Shown: positions 1-7,448, counted from the first letter of the stretch. The stretch: DNA of 14,453 nucleotides from a bacterium (GCA_023249935.1 JAHFBQ010000034.1:1-14453); one strand, 5' to 3'. The notes: generated by a model from the letters alone, not told the origin. Translations and numbers: made by a program.

Positions 1-1
1 G

Positions 2-667
2 CATGTTGACGGCCTTTTCTTAGCAATTGGTTCCACGCCGAACACAAAAGTTTTTGCTGATCAACTTGCTCGAGATGTTGCGGGCTACTTGTGTTTGGTC
101 AAAGGACAGCAAACAAGTGTTGAAGGTGTTTTTGCTGCAGGGGATATTTGCGATCCTTTTGTTAAGCAGGCGGTAAGTGCAAGTTCCATGGGATGTCAGG
201 CTGCTTTGCAGGCGAAGGAATATTTGGATGGAATAGGGTATTCAGCTGCTGTGCAATCAGCTCCACTCAGATCGGTTGTAGCGGAAGTTGAGCATCAAAA
301 TAACCTCGAGACAGAAATAACCTCTCTTGCCGTAGCCAAGCAACTGGTGAAAGCATCGTCAAATAAATTGTTAGTGGTTGATCTCTACGGCAACTACTGT
401 ATTCCCTGTCAAAAAATGGCGCCGATTTTTGCAAGCTGCGCGCAGGATTATGCGGGTCGTGTGAGTTTTGCCAAGCTCAATGTCTCGGACAGAGGAATTG
501 ATTTAAATGAATTTACTCGTCTGGTGAAAACCGAAAAAATTACGCAGGTACCAACATTTCTTTTTATCAAACAGGGCAAAGTGGTGTTGAGAAAATCTGC
601 CTTGATGACCAAGGAGGCGCTTGTAGAGATGATTGAATCACAGGACTCCTCCACTTTGTTGACATAG
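2..667 (+). CDS. trxB: Thioredoxin reductase-thioredoxin fusion protein (5' end outside window)
   Basis: The frame is open from base 2, so the N-terminal part, including the reductase CxxC and NADPH site, lies upstream. The first ~75 visible residues match the end of a flavin thioredoxin reductase: LFLAIGSTPNT, then the FAD-binding GVFAAGDI (visible residues 42-49), then KQAVSASSMGCQAAL. A ~40-residue linker leads to a thioredoxin domain with active site CIPC (Cys133 and Cys136 of the visible part; bases 398-409) and the cis-proline motif VPT. The normal WCGPC motif is altered to YCIPC. Such fusions are known, for example in Mycobacterium leprae. The reductase uses NADPH to reduce the attached thioredoxin, which then reduces cytoplasmic proteins. 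The next gene is a DsbD/CcdA-like membrane protein, the usual partner for passing electrons across the membrane. Family assignment is secure; the role of the altered active site is unknown. Confidence 0.93.
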   Translation, partial: HVDGLFLAIGSTPNTKVFADQLARDVAGYLCLVKGQQTSVEGVFAAGDICDPFVKQAVSASSMGCQAALQAKEYLDGIGYSAAVQSAPLRSVVAEVEHQNNLETEITSLAVAKQLVKASSNKLLVVDLYGNYCIPCQKMAPIFASCAQDYAGRVSFAKLNVSDRGIDLNEFTRLVKTEKITQVPTFLFIKQGKVVLRKSALMTKEALVEMIESQDSSTLLT

Positions 668-735
668 CTTGGCCAAACATTAGAAAATCAGTGACAGGGA
701 GATTTGTACTTTGGACTGATACCTTGGGGGTACAT

Positions 736-1722
736 ATGAGGCCATCACAGAATTTTTTTGTCATTATGAGCTTTTGTAGTTTTTTTTCAGGATCATTGGC
801 TGCTGGTAGCGAGTTTCATTCGTTGCTGAGCGATACAACAAACTCGCTTACTGCTGCGTCGTCATCAGCGGGCTTTTGGTTTATATTCTTAGCGTTTCTA
901 GCGGGCATTTTAACTAGTCTTTTGCCATGCATTTACCCAATGATTCCAATTACGCTCGGTATCATTCAAGGGCAGGGGGCAAAAACACTGTGGCGTAATT
1001 TTCAGCTTACTTTTGCGTATACCAATGGGCTTGCCCTTGTTTATGCCATGCTTGGGTATATAAGTGCAACATCAGCAGTACTTTTTGGCAGCTGGCTTGG
1101 CAAGCCATGGTTTATTATAGCTGCGGCGATGATATTTATATATTTTGCTGGCGCCATGCTTGGTTTTTATGAGCTGTACATACCAACAATTTTGCAATCA
1201 CCAAAAATGCAGATCGAAGGCGGTTCTGTTACGTACTGTTTTGTGTTGGGAATGCTCTCAGCACTTGTCGTATCTCCATGTCTTGCGCCACCACTTGTCG
1301 TGCTGCTTGGACTTGTAGCAAAACAAGCAAATCCGTTGCTGGGTTTTATATCGCTCTATGCTTTTTCGCTTGGGATTAGTATGTTTTTGCTTGTGGTTGG
1401 TACTTTTTCCGGGGTACTGATGTTGCTGCCGCGTGCAGGTGAGTGGCTTGATTATGTTAAGCAGGTTCTTGGTTTTTGCCTTCTTGCTGTTGCAGTCTAT
1501 TTTCTCCAGCCGCTTGTCGGCGTCAGGGTACTGTTAGGGCTGTATGCTTCTGTGTTGCTTGCGGCAATCTGGTTTTTTGCGCATAAAGTGTATGTTTATC
1601 AATCTCGGCAAGGAGCCGTGCTTTGGGCGCGCATGAGCTTAGTTGTTGCGTTTTTCTTGACCGCTGCATGCGGTCTTTATTTTAGAACGATATTTTTACG
1701 ACTTATGGGGATGCTGTCGTAG
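736..1722 (+). CDS. DsbD/CcdA-type transmembrane thiol-disulfide electron carrier
   Basis: The product is 328 residues from ATG 736, chosen because GGGGG lies 5 bases upstream; a GTG at 691 in the same frame has no comparable site. Residues 1-24 resemble a signal peptide, followed by about eight membrane helices. Two conserved cysteine-proline motifs mark the DsbD beta/CcdA family: LLPCIYPMIPI (Cys65) and VVSPCLAPPL (Cys182). In this family the two cysteines take electrons from cytoplasmic thioredoxin and pass them to periplasmic thiol proteins. The periplasmic alpha and gamma domains of full DsbD are absent, so a separate periplasmic acceptor would be needed; none is recognisable in the window. 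The gene lies 68 bases after the reductase-thioredoxin fusion and 30 bases before the next gene, consistent with one operon. It could serve cytochrome c maturation or disulfide isomerisation; the sequence does not decide. Confidence 0.88.
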   Translation: MRPSQNFFVIMSFCSFFSGSLAAGSEFHSLLSDTTNSLTAASSSAGFWFIFLAFLAGILTSLLPCIYPMIPITLGIIQGQGAKTLWRNFQLTFAYTNGLALVYAMLGYISATSAVLFGSWLGKPWFIIAAAMIFIYFAGAMLGFYELYIPTILQSPKMQIEGGSVTYCFVLGMLSALVVSPCLAPPLVVLLGLVAKQANPLLGFISLYAFSLGISMFLLVVGTFSGVLMLLPRAGEWLDYVKQVLGFCLLAVAVYFLQPLVGVRVLLGLYASVLLAAIWFFAHKVYVYQSRQGAVLWARMSLVVAFFLTAACGLYFRTIFLRLMGMLS

Positions 1723-1752
1723 GTTCTTGTACAAAAGAGATGAGGGGGAATC

Positions 1753-2841
1753 ATGAAGAACGCATTAGCGTTACCTATTTTTATTGGGATGGTTTTAAGT
1801 AATTATTGTGATCTTGAGGCTGCACAAAAAAGATCAAAATCTGCTGGGGATCAAAGAGAGTTGAGTGGCCCTAGGCGTCCTGGTGTAACACGGAGAGAAA
1901 GCTGTGCTGCACCGAATCCAAATGGCTTACGAATGCAAGCAGCAGAATTTTCTGAGGCTGTTGAAGCTCATAAGCAAAAGCTATCTAAAACACGAAAAAA
2001 TCTCTGGGAGAGAGAAATGCTGTCCATTTTTAGTAGTATGATGCGTAATCTTGCGGTGATTTCAAATAATGCTGGTAAGCAAAGAGAAATTGAAGAGCTG
2101 CTTGCTGATTGTAATAGAGCTACTTGTGAGGAATTTGATGTCGTTAGACTTTCTGCTCTTGTAAATCGCATCAAAGAATTTGAGCCAGATACAATTCGGC
2201 AGATAGAATCACGCGGAGCGCTGGACGAGGAAGGCGATTTATCGCCAAGTCATCCAGCGCGTCAACAGCGAAGTAGTATTGATTTGCACGAGCAAGCTGT
2301 ACAAGCGCGTCGGGAGTTTGAGAGGGTTGCGCAAGATATATTTCTATTTGATGGCAGGGCTTCAAATTCATTGACCGATGATGATTTGAAGCGTCTTGCA
2401 GAATTGCAAGACGCTGTTGATGGCATTGTAGAATCAATCTTGAGCGATCCAGCATTGGGAGATCATGCCCGTAATGATTTGTGGGAAGAAATTCAAAGAG
2501 TAAAAGACACACTGGCTATGCAACGTCAAGCGAGTTGTACCAGCCCTGATGGAAGATTGATAAATCCTACAGCACAAGTTACGGCACAAACTGCGGTTTA
2601 TGTAGTGATAGCATTGGTTAAGATTGCCACGATTCTCGGAGCCAAAGCAGAAACTCTTAGAGTGGCCACAGATCCAGCGTTGGTGGCACAGCGCAATTCA
2701 TATAGGAAATGGGCTTTCTTTTGTGCGGGAATTGTTCTTGTCGGAACGGTGACGCTGACAGCTCTCAATGCTTTTGGCGTTATACTTCTTGAAGTTCCTC
2801 CATTGACTGACGTTTTTGCGGCTTTAACGAATGCATTATAG
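1753..2841 (+). CDS. Hypothetical exported helical protein with C-terminal membrane segment
   Basis: The product is 362 residues and I do not recognise its family. ATG 1753 follows a strong ribosome site (GAGGGGG, bases 1743-1749). Residues 1 to about 24 form a signal peptide ending near LEAAQ. A charged, proline- and arginine-rich stretch follows, then long amphipathic helices rich in Glu, Lys and Arg (about 60-260). An apolar helix at about 275-297 (AVYVVIALVKIATILG) and a clear membrane segment at about 320-348 come near the C-terminus. This suggests an envelope protein whose helical body lies outside the cytoplasm. It is 30 bases downstream of the DsbD/CcdA-like gene and ends just before a strong terminator, so it is probably the last gene of that operon. 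Its cysteines (for example in the ADCNRATC stretch) could be substrates of the redox genes upstream, which is only an inference. Confidence 0.78.
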   Translation: MKNALALPIFIGMVLSNYCDLEAAQKRSKSAGDQRELSGPRRPGVTRRESCAAPNPNGLRMQAAEFSEAVEAHKQKLSKTRKNLWEREMLSIFSSMMRNLAVISNNAGKQREIEELLADCNRATCEEFDVVRLSALVNRIKEFEPDTIRQIESRGALDEEGDLSPSHPARQQRSSIDLHEQAVQARREFERVAQDIFLFDGRASNSLTDDDLKRLAELQDAVDGIVESILSDPALGDHARNDLWEEIQRVKDTLAMQRQASCTSPDGRLINPTAQVTAQTAVYVVIALVKIATILGAKAETLRVATDPALVAQRNSYRKWAFFCAGIVLVGTVTLTALNAFGVILLEVPPLTDVFAALTNAL

Positions 2842-2872
2842 AAATTTATTAAGCGCGTAAAATTTTTAATGC

Positions 2873-2913
2873 AAGCCGCCATGAGCCTTAAAAAATCTTA
2901 TGGCGGCTTTTAC
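2873..2913 (+). terminator. Rho-independent terminator after the redox operon
   Basis: A perfect 10-bp inverted repeat, AAGCCGCCAT (2873-2882) with ATGGCGGCTT (2900-2909), extends inward by a G-T, an A-T and a G-C pair around an 11-base loop. It runs directly into TTTTACTTTT. It lies 31 bases after the stop codon of the exported-protein gene. Confidence 0.9.
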
Positions 2914-2968
2914 TTTTGATTTGCTTGCTCTTGAAAAAGTTGTGTGCTAGGTTTCTCGATGTAAAAGC

Positions 2969-2974
2969 TATACT
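2969..2974 (+). promoter_or_regulatory. Possible -10 element (TATACT) for the gene at 3013
   Basis: TATACT matches five of six bases of the sigma-70 -10 consensus and lies between the upstream terminator and the start at 3013. A new promoter is expected there. No good -35 lies at 16-18 bases; TTGAAA at 2931-2936 is too far away. Weak evidence. Confidence 0.3.
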
Positions 2975-3012
2975 TTGTGGCGATTTTATAAATCTTGGTT
3001 AGGAGAAACCGC

Positions 3013-3837
3013 ATGAAATTAGTAACGATGTCCTATGTTCTTATTGGGCTGATGTTGGTCGGCTGTGTTGATTCGGCATTTGCCGCGGGCCGAAAAGGTA
3101 GTAGAAGAACTACGCCTTCTCGAGCAGAGAAGGGAGATGAATCTAAAGATGTTACTCCTCCAGCTCCCTCAAAGTTAAAAGGGACTCAGTCTTCTGCTGA
3201 AGACTCTGATATGCTTGCTGCTGATGCGTCTGGCGAGAAGGTTGCTGGTGATGTTGCTCTGGCAGAATCGCGCAAAGGTCTAGCCGCTTTGCCTGCAGCG
3301 ATAGTGGCAATTACTGGTGAAGACGGCAGTGTTAATCTCAAAGAGCTTCGTAAACTTGGAAAAGTGGCGATTAAGCAGCTGGAGTGTCTGGTGCTGCTTG
3401 ATGGGGCCTTAGATGAAAAAGCAAGAGCAAGATACAGTGCTTTTGTTGCCAATTTAGAAACAGAGACAAAAAAACGTACTACCCTTGATGGTGCAGCTGT
3501 TGTTAAATTGCTGGCTGATTGCGCAGAAGATTTTGCTCCAAAAGCTGCAGCATCAACCGGCGGTTCAGTAAATACTTCTAAAGTAGGCAAACCTACCGCC
3601 TCAGGGGATGCTAAGAAATTGGGCAGAGTGGCGGAATTGTGGGCTAAGATGCCATCGAGAGCGTCGATGAGGGAGCGTGTTTCAGCCATGCCATCTTTGA
3701 GCAGAAAAGCTAAGTATCAGGTTGGTGGTGCTGTGCTTTGTGGTACATGTGTTGTTGTTGGTGTCTGTACTGGCTATATTGATCCGATGGCTATTGCTAC
3801 AGGAGTGCGCGCAGCAGTTTGTGCTTGCCCAGCCTAA
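3013..3837 (+). CDS. Hypothetical exported protein, possible lipoprotein, with Cys-rich hydrophobic C-terminus
   Basis: The product is 274 residues and I do not recognise it. ATG 3013 is preceded by AGGAG (3001-3005) at 7 bases; an in-frame TTG at 2995 has no such site. The N-terminus is a signal sequence with a lipobox-like LVGC at residues 15-18, so Cys18 may be lipidated; alternatively signal peptidase I could cut after SAFAA. The middle is low-complexity and charged (Lys, Ser, Ala, Asp), with helical stretches around residues 85-175. A motif VKLLADC resembles ELLADC in the exported protein at 1753, too short to claim homology. The last ~40 residues are hydrophobic with five cysteines (AVLCGTCVVVGVC, then AVCACPA) and could be a membrane hairpin or a disulfide-bonded tail. 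The gene sits alone between two strong terminators. Confidence 0.75.
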   Translation: MKLVTMSYVLIGLMLVGCVDSAFAAGRKGSRRTTPSRAEKGDESKDVTPPAPSKLKGTQSSAEDSDMLAADASGEKVAGDVALAESRKGLAALPAAIVAITGEDGSVNLKELRKLGKVAIKQLECLVLLDGALDEKARARYSAFVANLETETKKRTTLDGAAVVKLLADCAEDFAPKAAASTGGSVNTSKVGKPTASGDAKKLGRVAELWAKMPSRASMRERVSAMPSLSRKAKYQVGGAVLCGTCVVVGVCTGYIDPMAIATGVRAAVCACPA

Positions 3838-3883
3838 TTTAAATTCAAATTTTAAGACTTTAGAAAATAGTATTTATTTTCAG

Positions 3884-3920
3884 ACAACGACCCAGGAATT
3901 TTCCTGGGTCGTTGTTTTTT
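3884..3920 (+). terminator. Strong Rho-independent terminator
   Basis: A long perfect hairpin, ACAACGACCCAGGAA (3884-3898) with its complement (3901-3915), has an effective loop of about four bases and runs straight into six T residues. It lies 46 bases after the stop codon of the gene ending at 3837. Confidence 0.95.
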
Positions 3921-3941
3921 GTGCTTAAGAAAAAGTATCAT
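3912..3941 (+). promoter_or_regulatory. Possible promoter overlapping the terminator tail
   Basis: TATCAT (3936-3941) matches five of six -10 bases and lies 18 bases after TTGTTT (3912-3917), a poor -35 that falls within the descending arm and T-tract of the terminator. It would drive the two small exported genes at 3984 and 4516. A weak match supported mainly by position. Confidence 0.3.
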
Positions 3942-3983
3942 CCTCTGGAGGGTAATATCAAATTAGAGTGGGGGATGGGGCAT

Positions 3984-4475
3984 ATGAAAAAAATCTTAGG
4001 CATAGTTATAGTTTTTTGTGCTGTGGCTCAGGTATCTCAAGCGGCTCAGACGCTTAAAGAGGGTATCAGCCGGCAGGCTGGGCTTGATGATGCGGAGTGG
4101 CAAGAGTTACATCAGCAAGCTGTTCCGATCTTGGAGGCTTTGAATAAGTTTAAGTTTGAGCCCGGTGGGGATGGTGACGCTTTGCGTCTAAAATTGCGAA
4201 ATTTTCTTGGGCAGAAAGATGCTAAGGCTGAAGAATTTAGAGACTGTCTTAGGCAGTTTATAACGGTTATAGAGCAGCTTGATGAGGATACTGAGGCATC
4301 GTTTCATTGCCTCCCTGATGACATAGATGAACACTTTACAAGAAAGTTGCTAGCAGCCATACGCCGACTTGTGGTGATTGAAGAAGAGTTGGATGAGCTT
4401 GAGGCGGAGCTAGATGCTCTCAGGCCTCCTAGCGCTTCTCAGCTGCCTCGTCGTCCAGAACTTGATGAGTTATAG
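3984..4475 (+). CDS. Small hypothetical exported acidic helical protein
   Basis: The product is 163 residues with no recognised family. The start is ATG 3984 because the protein then begins with a canonical signal peptide (MKKILGIVIVFCAVAQVSQA, cleavage near residue 20), and G-rich Shine-Dalgarno sequence lies at 3970-3980. Longer in-frame starts would bury the signal peptide. The mature part is almost entirely helical and acidic. An EEELDELEAELD stretch near residues 135-147 looks like a short coiled coil, and the tail is proline-rich. Two cysteines occur in the mature part (FRDCLRQF and FHCLPDD). It lies 40 bases before another small exported protein of similar style, so the two are probably co-transcribed. 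The function is unknown. Confidence 0.75.
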   Translation: MKKILGIVIVFCAVAQVSQAAQTLKEGISRQAGLDDAEWQELHQQAVPILEALNKFKFEPGGDGDALRLKLRNFLGQKDAKAEEFRDCLRQFITVIEQLDEDTEASFHCLPDDIDEHFTRKLLAAIRRLVVIEEELDELEAELDALRPPSASQLPRRPELDEL

Positions 4476-4515
4476 TGGTTCGAAGCCAGAAATTTTTGGT
4501 ATCCATAGGGGGATC

Positions 4516-5175
4516 ATGAAAAAAATTGTAGGACTTATTTTTGTTGCGCATCTTGTGGCAGCGCCTATGCAATGTATGGAACGGCTTGTGTCACAGCTTG
4601 ATCTTTCGTCATTACAGCCATGTGTTATGTCTAGTGGAGAGGTATTTCAAGCTGTTGAGTCCATTATCTCCCAGCTTGATAGACAGCGACTTAATGACAA
4701 CGTGTTAATCTTATACAATAGGTTGTGTGCAATTCATAAAAATAGGGCGTATAGATCGCTTGATTTTGAGACCTGCCTTATAGGTTTGCAACAAGCTGTA
4801 GAGGGTAAGACTTCTGCGCTAGAGAGTTTATTAGTAGCTTTACGACCTCTTAATAGTCCGAGAATTGGCTTCAGAGTTCAGAGGCCAGGGCATGATCTTG
4901 TTGAAGATGTGCGAGTGCTTAGAAAGAATATTAAAGCGGCGCAGCAGGTTAGTTTTTCAAATTCAGGCTTGGTTGAAGAAACAATAGCTACGGTGACCTG
5001 GTTAGTAGCGCTGTATCCAAACCAGACCAATGAGCTTCAAAAAGCTCTCAATGAGCTTAAAATCACAGCTGTTTCAAATAGTAAATCTGAGCGAGCAAGA
5101 GAATGTATGTGCTTGGTTGGGCATCATTTATCCACAGAACAGCTTAAAGGGCTGAGTTCTATTTTTGGCGATTAA
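4516..5175 (+). CDS. Small hypothetical exported helical protein
   Basis: The product is 219 residues with no recognised family. ATG 4516 is preceded by AGGGGGA (4507-4513) and begins a signal peptide (MKKIVGLIFVAHLVAAPMQC). A cleavage site after about residue 16-18 is likely; Cys20 lies in a poor lipobox, so lipidation is uncertain. The mature protein is leucine-rich and predicted helical throughout, with scattered cysteines (QPCVMS, NRLCAIH, FETCLIG, RECMCLV). An in-frame ATG at 4414 lies inside the preceding gene and would remove the signal peptide from the N-terminus, so I reject it. It is probably the second gene of a two-gene unit with the exported protein at 3984. Sequence similarity between the two is at most a shared pattern of amphipathic helices. 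Confidence 0.75.
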   Translation: MKKIVGLIFVAHLVAAPMQCMERLVSQLDLSSLQPCVMSSGEVFQAVESIISQLDRQRLNDNVLILYNRLCAIHKNRAYRSLDFETCLIGLQQAVEGKTSALESLLVALRPLNSPRIGFRVQRPGHDLVEDVRVLRKNIKAAQQVSFSNSGLVEETIATVTWLVALYPNQTNELQKALNELKITAVSNSKSERARECMCLVGHHLSTEQLKGLSSIFGD

Positions 5176-5203
5176 GACCAGGGCTGCTCTTTTTTTGAGA
5201 ACC

Positions 5204-5212
5204 TGCTACACT
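5204..5212 (+). promoter_or_regulatory. Possible extended -10 element upstream of aspS
   Basis: TGCTACACT fits an extended -10 (TGn followed by TACACT) about 57 bases before the aspS start codon. I see no convincing -35 at the usual distance, which extended -10 promoters can do without. Just before it, a short imperfect hairpin and seven T residues (5175-5196) may weakly terminate the upstream unit. Confidence 0.35.
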
Positions 5213-5268
5213 TGCTTGGCAAAAGAAGGTATGTGGCCGGTTTTTAACCAAAAAGTAAGGGCGCGTTC

Positions 5269-7029
5269 ATGGCAGAGCTACGTAGAACAACGTGGTGTGG
5301 AGAAGTTAAACAAGAGCTAGTTGGCACGCAGGTGTGTGTTGCGGGATGGGTGGATAGACGTCGCGATCATGGCAACGTTGTGTTCATTAATCTACGAGAT
5401 CGCACCGGTAATGTGCAGCTCGTGTTTGATCCTGGCTTTGATGCATCGGTAATGTCTACCGCCCAAGATTTGCGTCTTGAGTATGTGGTTGCTGCCAAGG
5501 GAACTTTGGTTAACCGGGCTCCTGAAGCTGTTAATGATAAAATTCCAACCGGTCACTTTGAAATCAAAATCTCGCAGGTGGTGTTGTACGCGAAATCAGA
5601 AGCCTTACCATTCCAGCTTGAAGCAGCTGAGAAGGTGACTGAGGAGTTGCGGCTTAAGTATCGTTATCTTGATTTGCGTCGCGTGGCAATGCATCGCATG
5701 ATGAAGTTACGTCATGAGCTTGTATTCTCGATACGTGATTACATGAATAATCTTAATTTCTATGAGATTGAAACACCAAATCTTTCCAAAAGCACACCAG
5801 AGGGTGCACGCGACTTTTTGGTACCGTCTCGTATGAACAAGGGCACTTTTTACGCGTTGCCACAATCACCACAGATTTATAAACAACTTTTGATGGTTGG
5901 TGGTATGGAGCGTTATTTCCAGATTGCTCGTTGTTTTAGAGATGAAGATCTACGTTCAAACCGTCAGCCGGAGTTTACGCAGCTTGATATTGAGATGTCG
6001 TTCATCAACGAAGAAGATGTCTATGATGTCTGTGAAGGGCTCATGCAACGGTTGTGGAAACAGTTTTTAAATATTGATTTACCGCGTCCGTTCAGACGTT
6101 ACTCGTTTGATGAAATGTTTTGTCGCTTTGGTTCAGACAAACCGGACATGCGGTTTGGGCTTGAAATCAACGATGTAACCCCTGTTTTTGCTCCAATACA
6201 GATTGGTTTCTTGCAAGAAATTTTAGTTGCTAGTGGTAAGGTGGGTGCACTCTGCGTCAAAAACAAGATTTTCAGCCGCTCTGAACTTGATCATTGGGTT
6301 GATCGTGTGACCAAGGAATTCAAGTCCAAAGGTTTGATCTATGTTCGTTTTAACGAAGATAAGACGCCAACGGGGCCACTTGCAAAGCAGTTGCCTGCGA
6401 CCTTCTTTGAAGATATGAAGAAGCAGATTCCTGATCTTACTGAAAAAGATACCTTATTTATCGTAGCAAGTGATTTTGATGATGCATGGGATATTCTTGG
6501 TAAGTTACGCATTGAGCTAGGCAAGACACTGCAACTTATCGATAAAAACCGCTATGAAATGTTCTGGGTGACAGAATTTCCAATGTTTGAGTGGAACAAA
6601 GAAGAACAGCGTTGGGATGCCAAGCACCATCCGTTTACCTCGCCAAATGCTGGCTGGCGTGATCTACCGCTTAAAGAAGTCAAAGCGCGTGCGTATGATT
6701 TGGTCTGTAATGGTGAAGAGTTGGGTGGTGGTTCGATCAGAATCCATGACGCGCAGACGCAAGCGGCAGTGTTTGAATTGCTTGGGTTGTCACCAGAAGA
6801 AACGAAACAGAAATTTGGGTTCTTACTGGAAGCGCAACAATTTGGCTATCCTCCAGAAGGCGGCATCGCCTTTGGTGTTGATCGCTTGGTCATGATTCTT
6901 GGTGGTACCGAGTCTATTCGTGATGTCATTGCGTTTCCTAAGACGCAAAAGGGGTCCTGCTTGATGATGGAGACGCCGTCTGAGGTTGACCAAAAACAGT
7001 TGCGAGAGCTTGGTATCAAGGTTTTATAG
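5269..7029 (+). CDS. aspS: Aspartyl-tRNA synthetase (possibly also charging tRNA-Asn)
   Basis: The product is 586 residues, normal for the bacterial enzyme, which attaches aspartate to its tRNA in the cytoplasm. The N-terminal anticodon-binding OB domain (about 1-105) has CVAGWVDRRRDHG. The class II catalytic core has STPEGARDFLVPSR (176-188), motif 2 with FRDED (223-227) and RQPEFTQLDIE, and motif 3 GIAFGVDRLVM (532-542). A GAD insertion domain typical of bacterial AspRS lies at about 280-415. All catalytic motifs are intact. His34 replaces the leucine of E. coli AspRS; the Pseudomonas aeruginosa non-discriminating enzyme has histidine here. The second reported determinant position (about residue 86) is Glu, neither the E. 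coli Lys nor the Pseudomonas Gly. Whether it mischarges tRNA-Asn is thus open. The gene is convergent with the toxin locus, with only 15 bases between, and I see no terminator there. Confidence 0.98.
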   Translation: MAELRRTTWCGEVKQELVGTQVCVAGWVDRRRDHGNVVFINLRDRTGNVQLVFDPGFDASVMSTAQDLRLEYVVAAKGTLVNRAPEAVNDKIPTGHFEIKISQVVLYAKSEALPFQLEAAEKVTEELRLKYRYLDLRRVAMHRMMKLRHELVFSIRDYMNNLNFYEIETPNLSKSTPEGARDFLVPSRMNKGTFYALPQSPQIYKQLLMVGGMERYFQIARCFRDEDLRSNRQPEFTQLDIEMSFINEEDVYDVCEGLMQRLWKQFLNIDLPRPFRRYSFDEMFCRFGSDKPDMRFGLEINDVTPVFAPIQIGFLQEILVASGKVGALCVKNKIFSRSELDHWVDRVTKEFKSKGLIYVRFNEDKTPTGPLAKQLPATFFEDMKKQIPDLTEKDTLFIVASDFDDAWDILGKLRIELGKTLQLIDKNRYEMFWVTEFPMFEWNKEEQRWDAKHHPFTSPNAGWRDLPLKEVKARAYDLVCNGEELGGGSIRIHDAQTQAAVFELLGLSPEETKQKFGFLLEAQQFGYPPEGGIAFGVDRLVMILGGTESIRDVIAFPKTQKGSCLMMETPSEVDQKQLRELGIKVL

Positions 7030-7044
7030 GGGTATACCGACTCA

Positions 7045-7448
7045 TTAACCCGCTCGCGCAGTCCTAAATTTGATAAGTTCTGGTACGAGATTTCCTGCTG
7101 CCGCATTGATCTGTTTTGCCACAGCGATTTCAGTTTCCGTATAAACACGTATTGCTTTCTGCGCCGCCCCCGTTGCCTTAACTTGTTCAACAGCACCACC
7201 AACAGTCTTGTTCAATGGATTTAATGTCGACACATCAATACCCATAGCAGCGGTGGCAACCGCAATACGAGTTTCTTGCACAAACAATCGACCAAATTCT
7301 TTGGCGCGCGCTGAAATCTGGTTTGCATCTTTAACCAGACGACCAGTAAGTGCAAACTCAACACCAAGTGTTGCAAGTTGAGCCATTGTCTCTGCTGGAC
7401 TGGTGGCAATGAGCTGCTGTATGCTTGAAAAAATTTTACGTATTCTTT
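7045..7448 (-). pseudogene. Displaced fragment of the toxin gene: pre-toxin segment with a different C-terminal tail
   Basis: An ATG at 7386 opens a 113-residue frame (MAQLATLGVEFALTGRLVKD...). It is close to residues 852 onward of the large toxin protein (MAQLATFGVEFALTGRLMKD...). DNA similarity continues upstream to 7448 (IQQLIATSPAET versus MQQLIATNPAEA), but one base is missing in the T-rich stretch near 7430-7437 compared with the full gene. That shifts the frame, so the upstream sequence cannot be read through. No clear ribosome site precedes ATG 7386. After about residue 75 the fragment diverges: it ends VYTETEIAVAKQI...RTARAG with a stop at 7045, with no toxin domain. It is best read as a recombination remnant or a decayed orphan toxin cassette. 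A short expressed protein cannot be excluded. Confidence 0.75.
7160..7448 (-). repeat. Direct repeat copy 2 (pre-toxin segment, fragment)
   Basis: About 290 bases match 8660-8949 at a constant offset of 1500 bases (1501 past the one-base gap near 7430-7437). In the two 60-base blocks I compared in full, 7261-7320 and 7321-7380, there are 5 and 7 mismatches. Similarity stops sharply on the 5' side of the gene after AAAGAATACGTA and fades on the 3' side. Confidence 0.9.

Noticed and set aside
691..735. GTG start at 691 for the DsbD/CcdA-like gene
   Set aside because: ATG 736 has a strong GGGGG site 5 bases upstream and yields a normal signal peptide; the longer form does not.
5175..5196. Terminator after the exported gene ending at 5175
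   Set aside because: The inverted repeat AGACCAG/CTGCTCT has a mismatch and almost no loop; only the T-run is convincing, so it is not listed as a feature.
7031..7038. Perfect 8-base palindrome GGTATACC between aspS and the toxin fragment
   Set aside because: It is too short to be significant and has no T-run; it cannot be called a terminator or a binding site.
7045..7386. The 113-residue frame as a normal independent gene
   Set aside because: It begins in the middle of a duplicated segment, lacks a clear ribosome site, and a one-base change disconnects it from its upstream homologous sequence.
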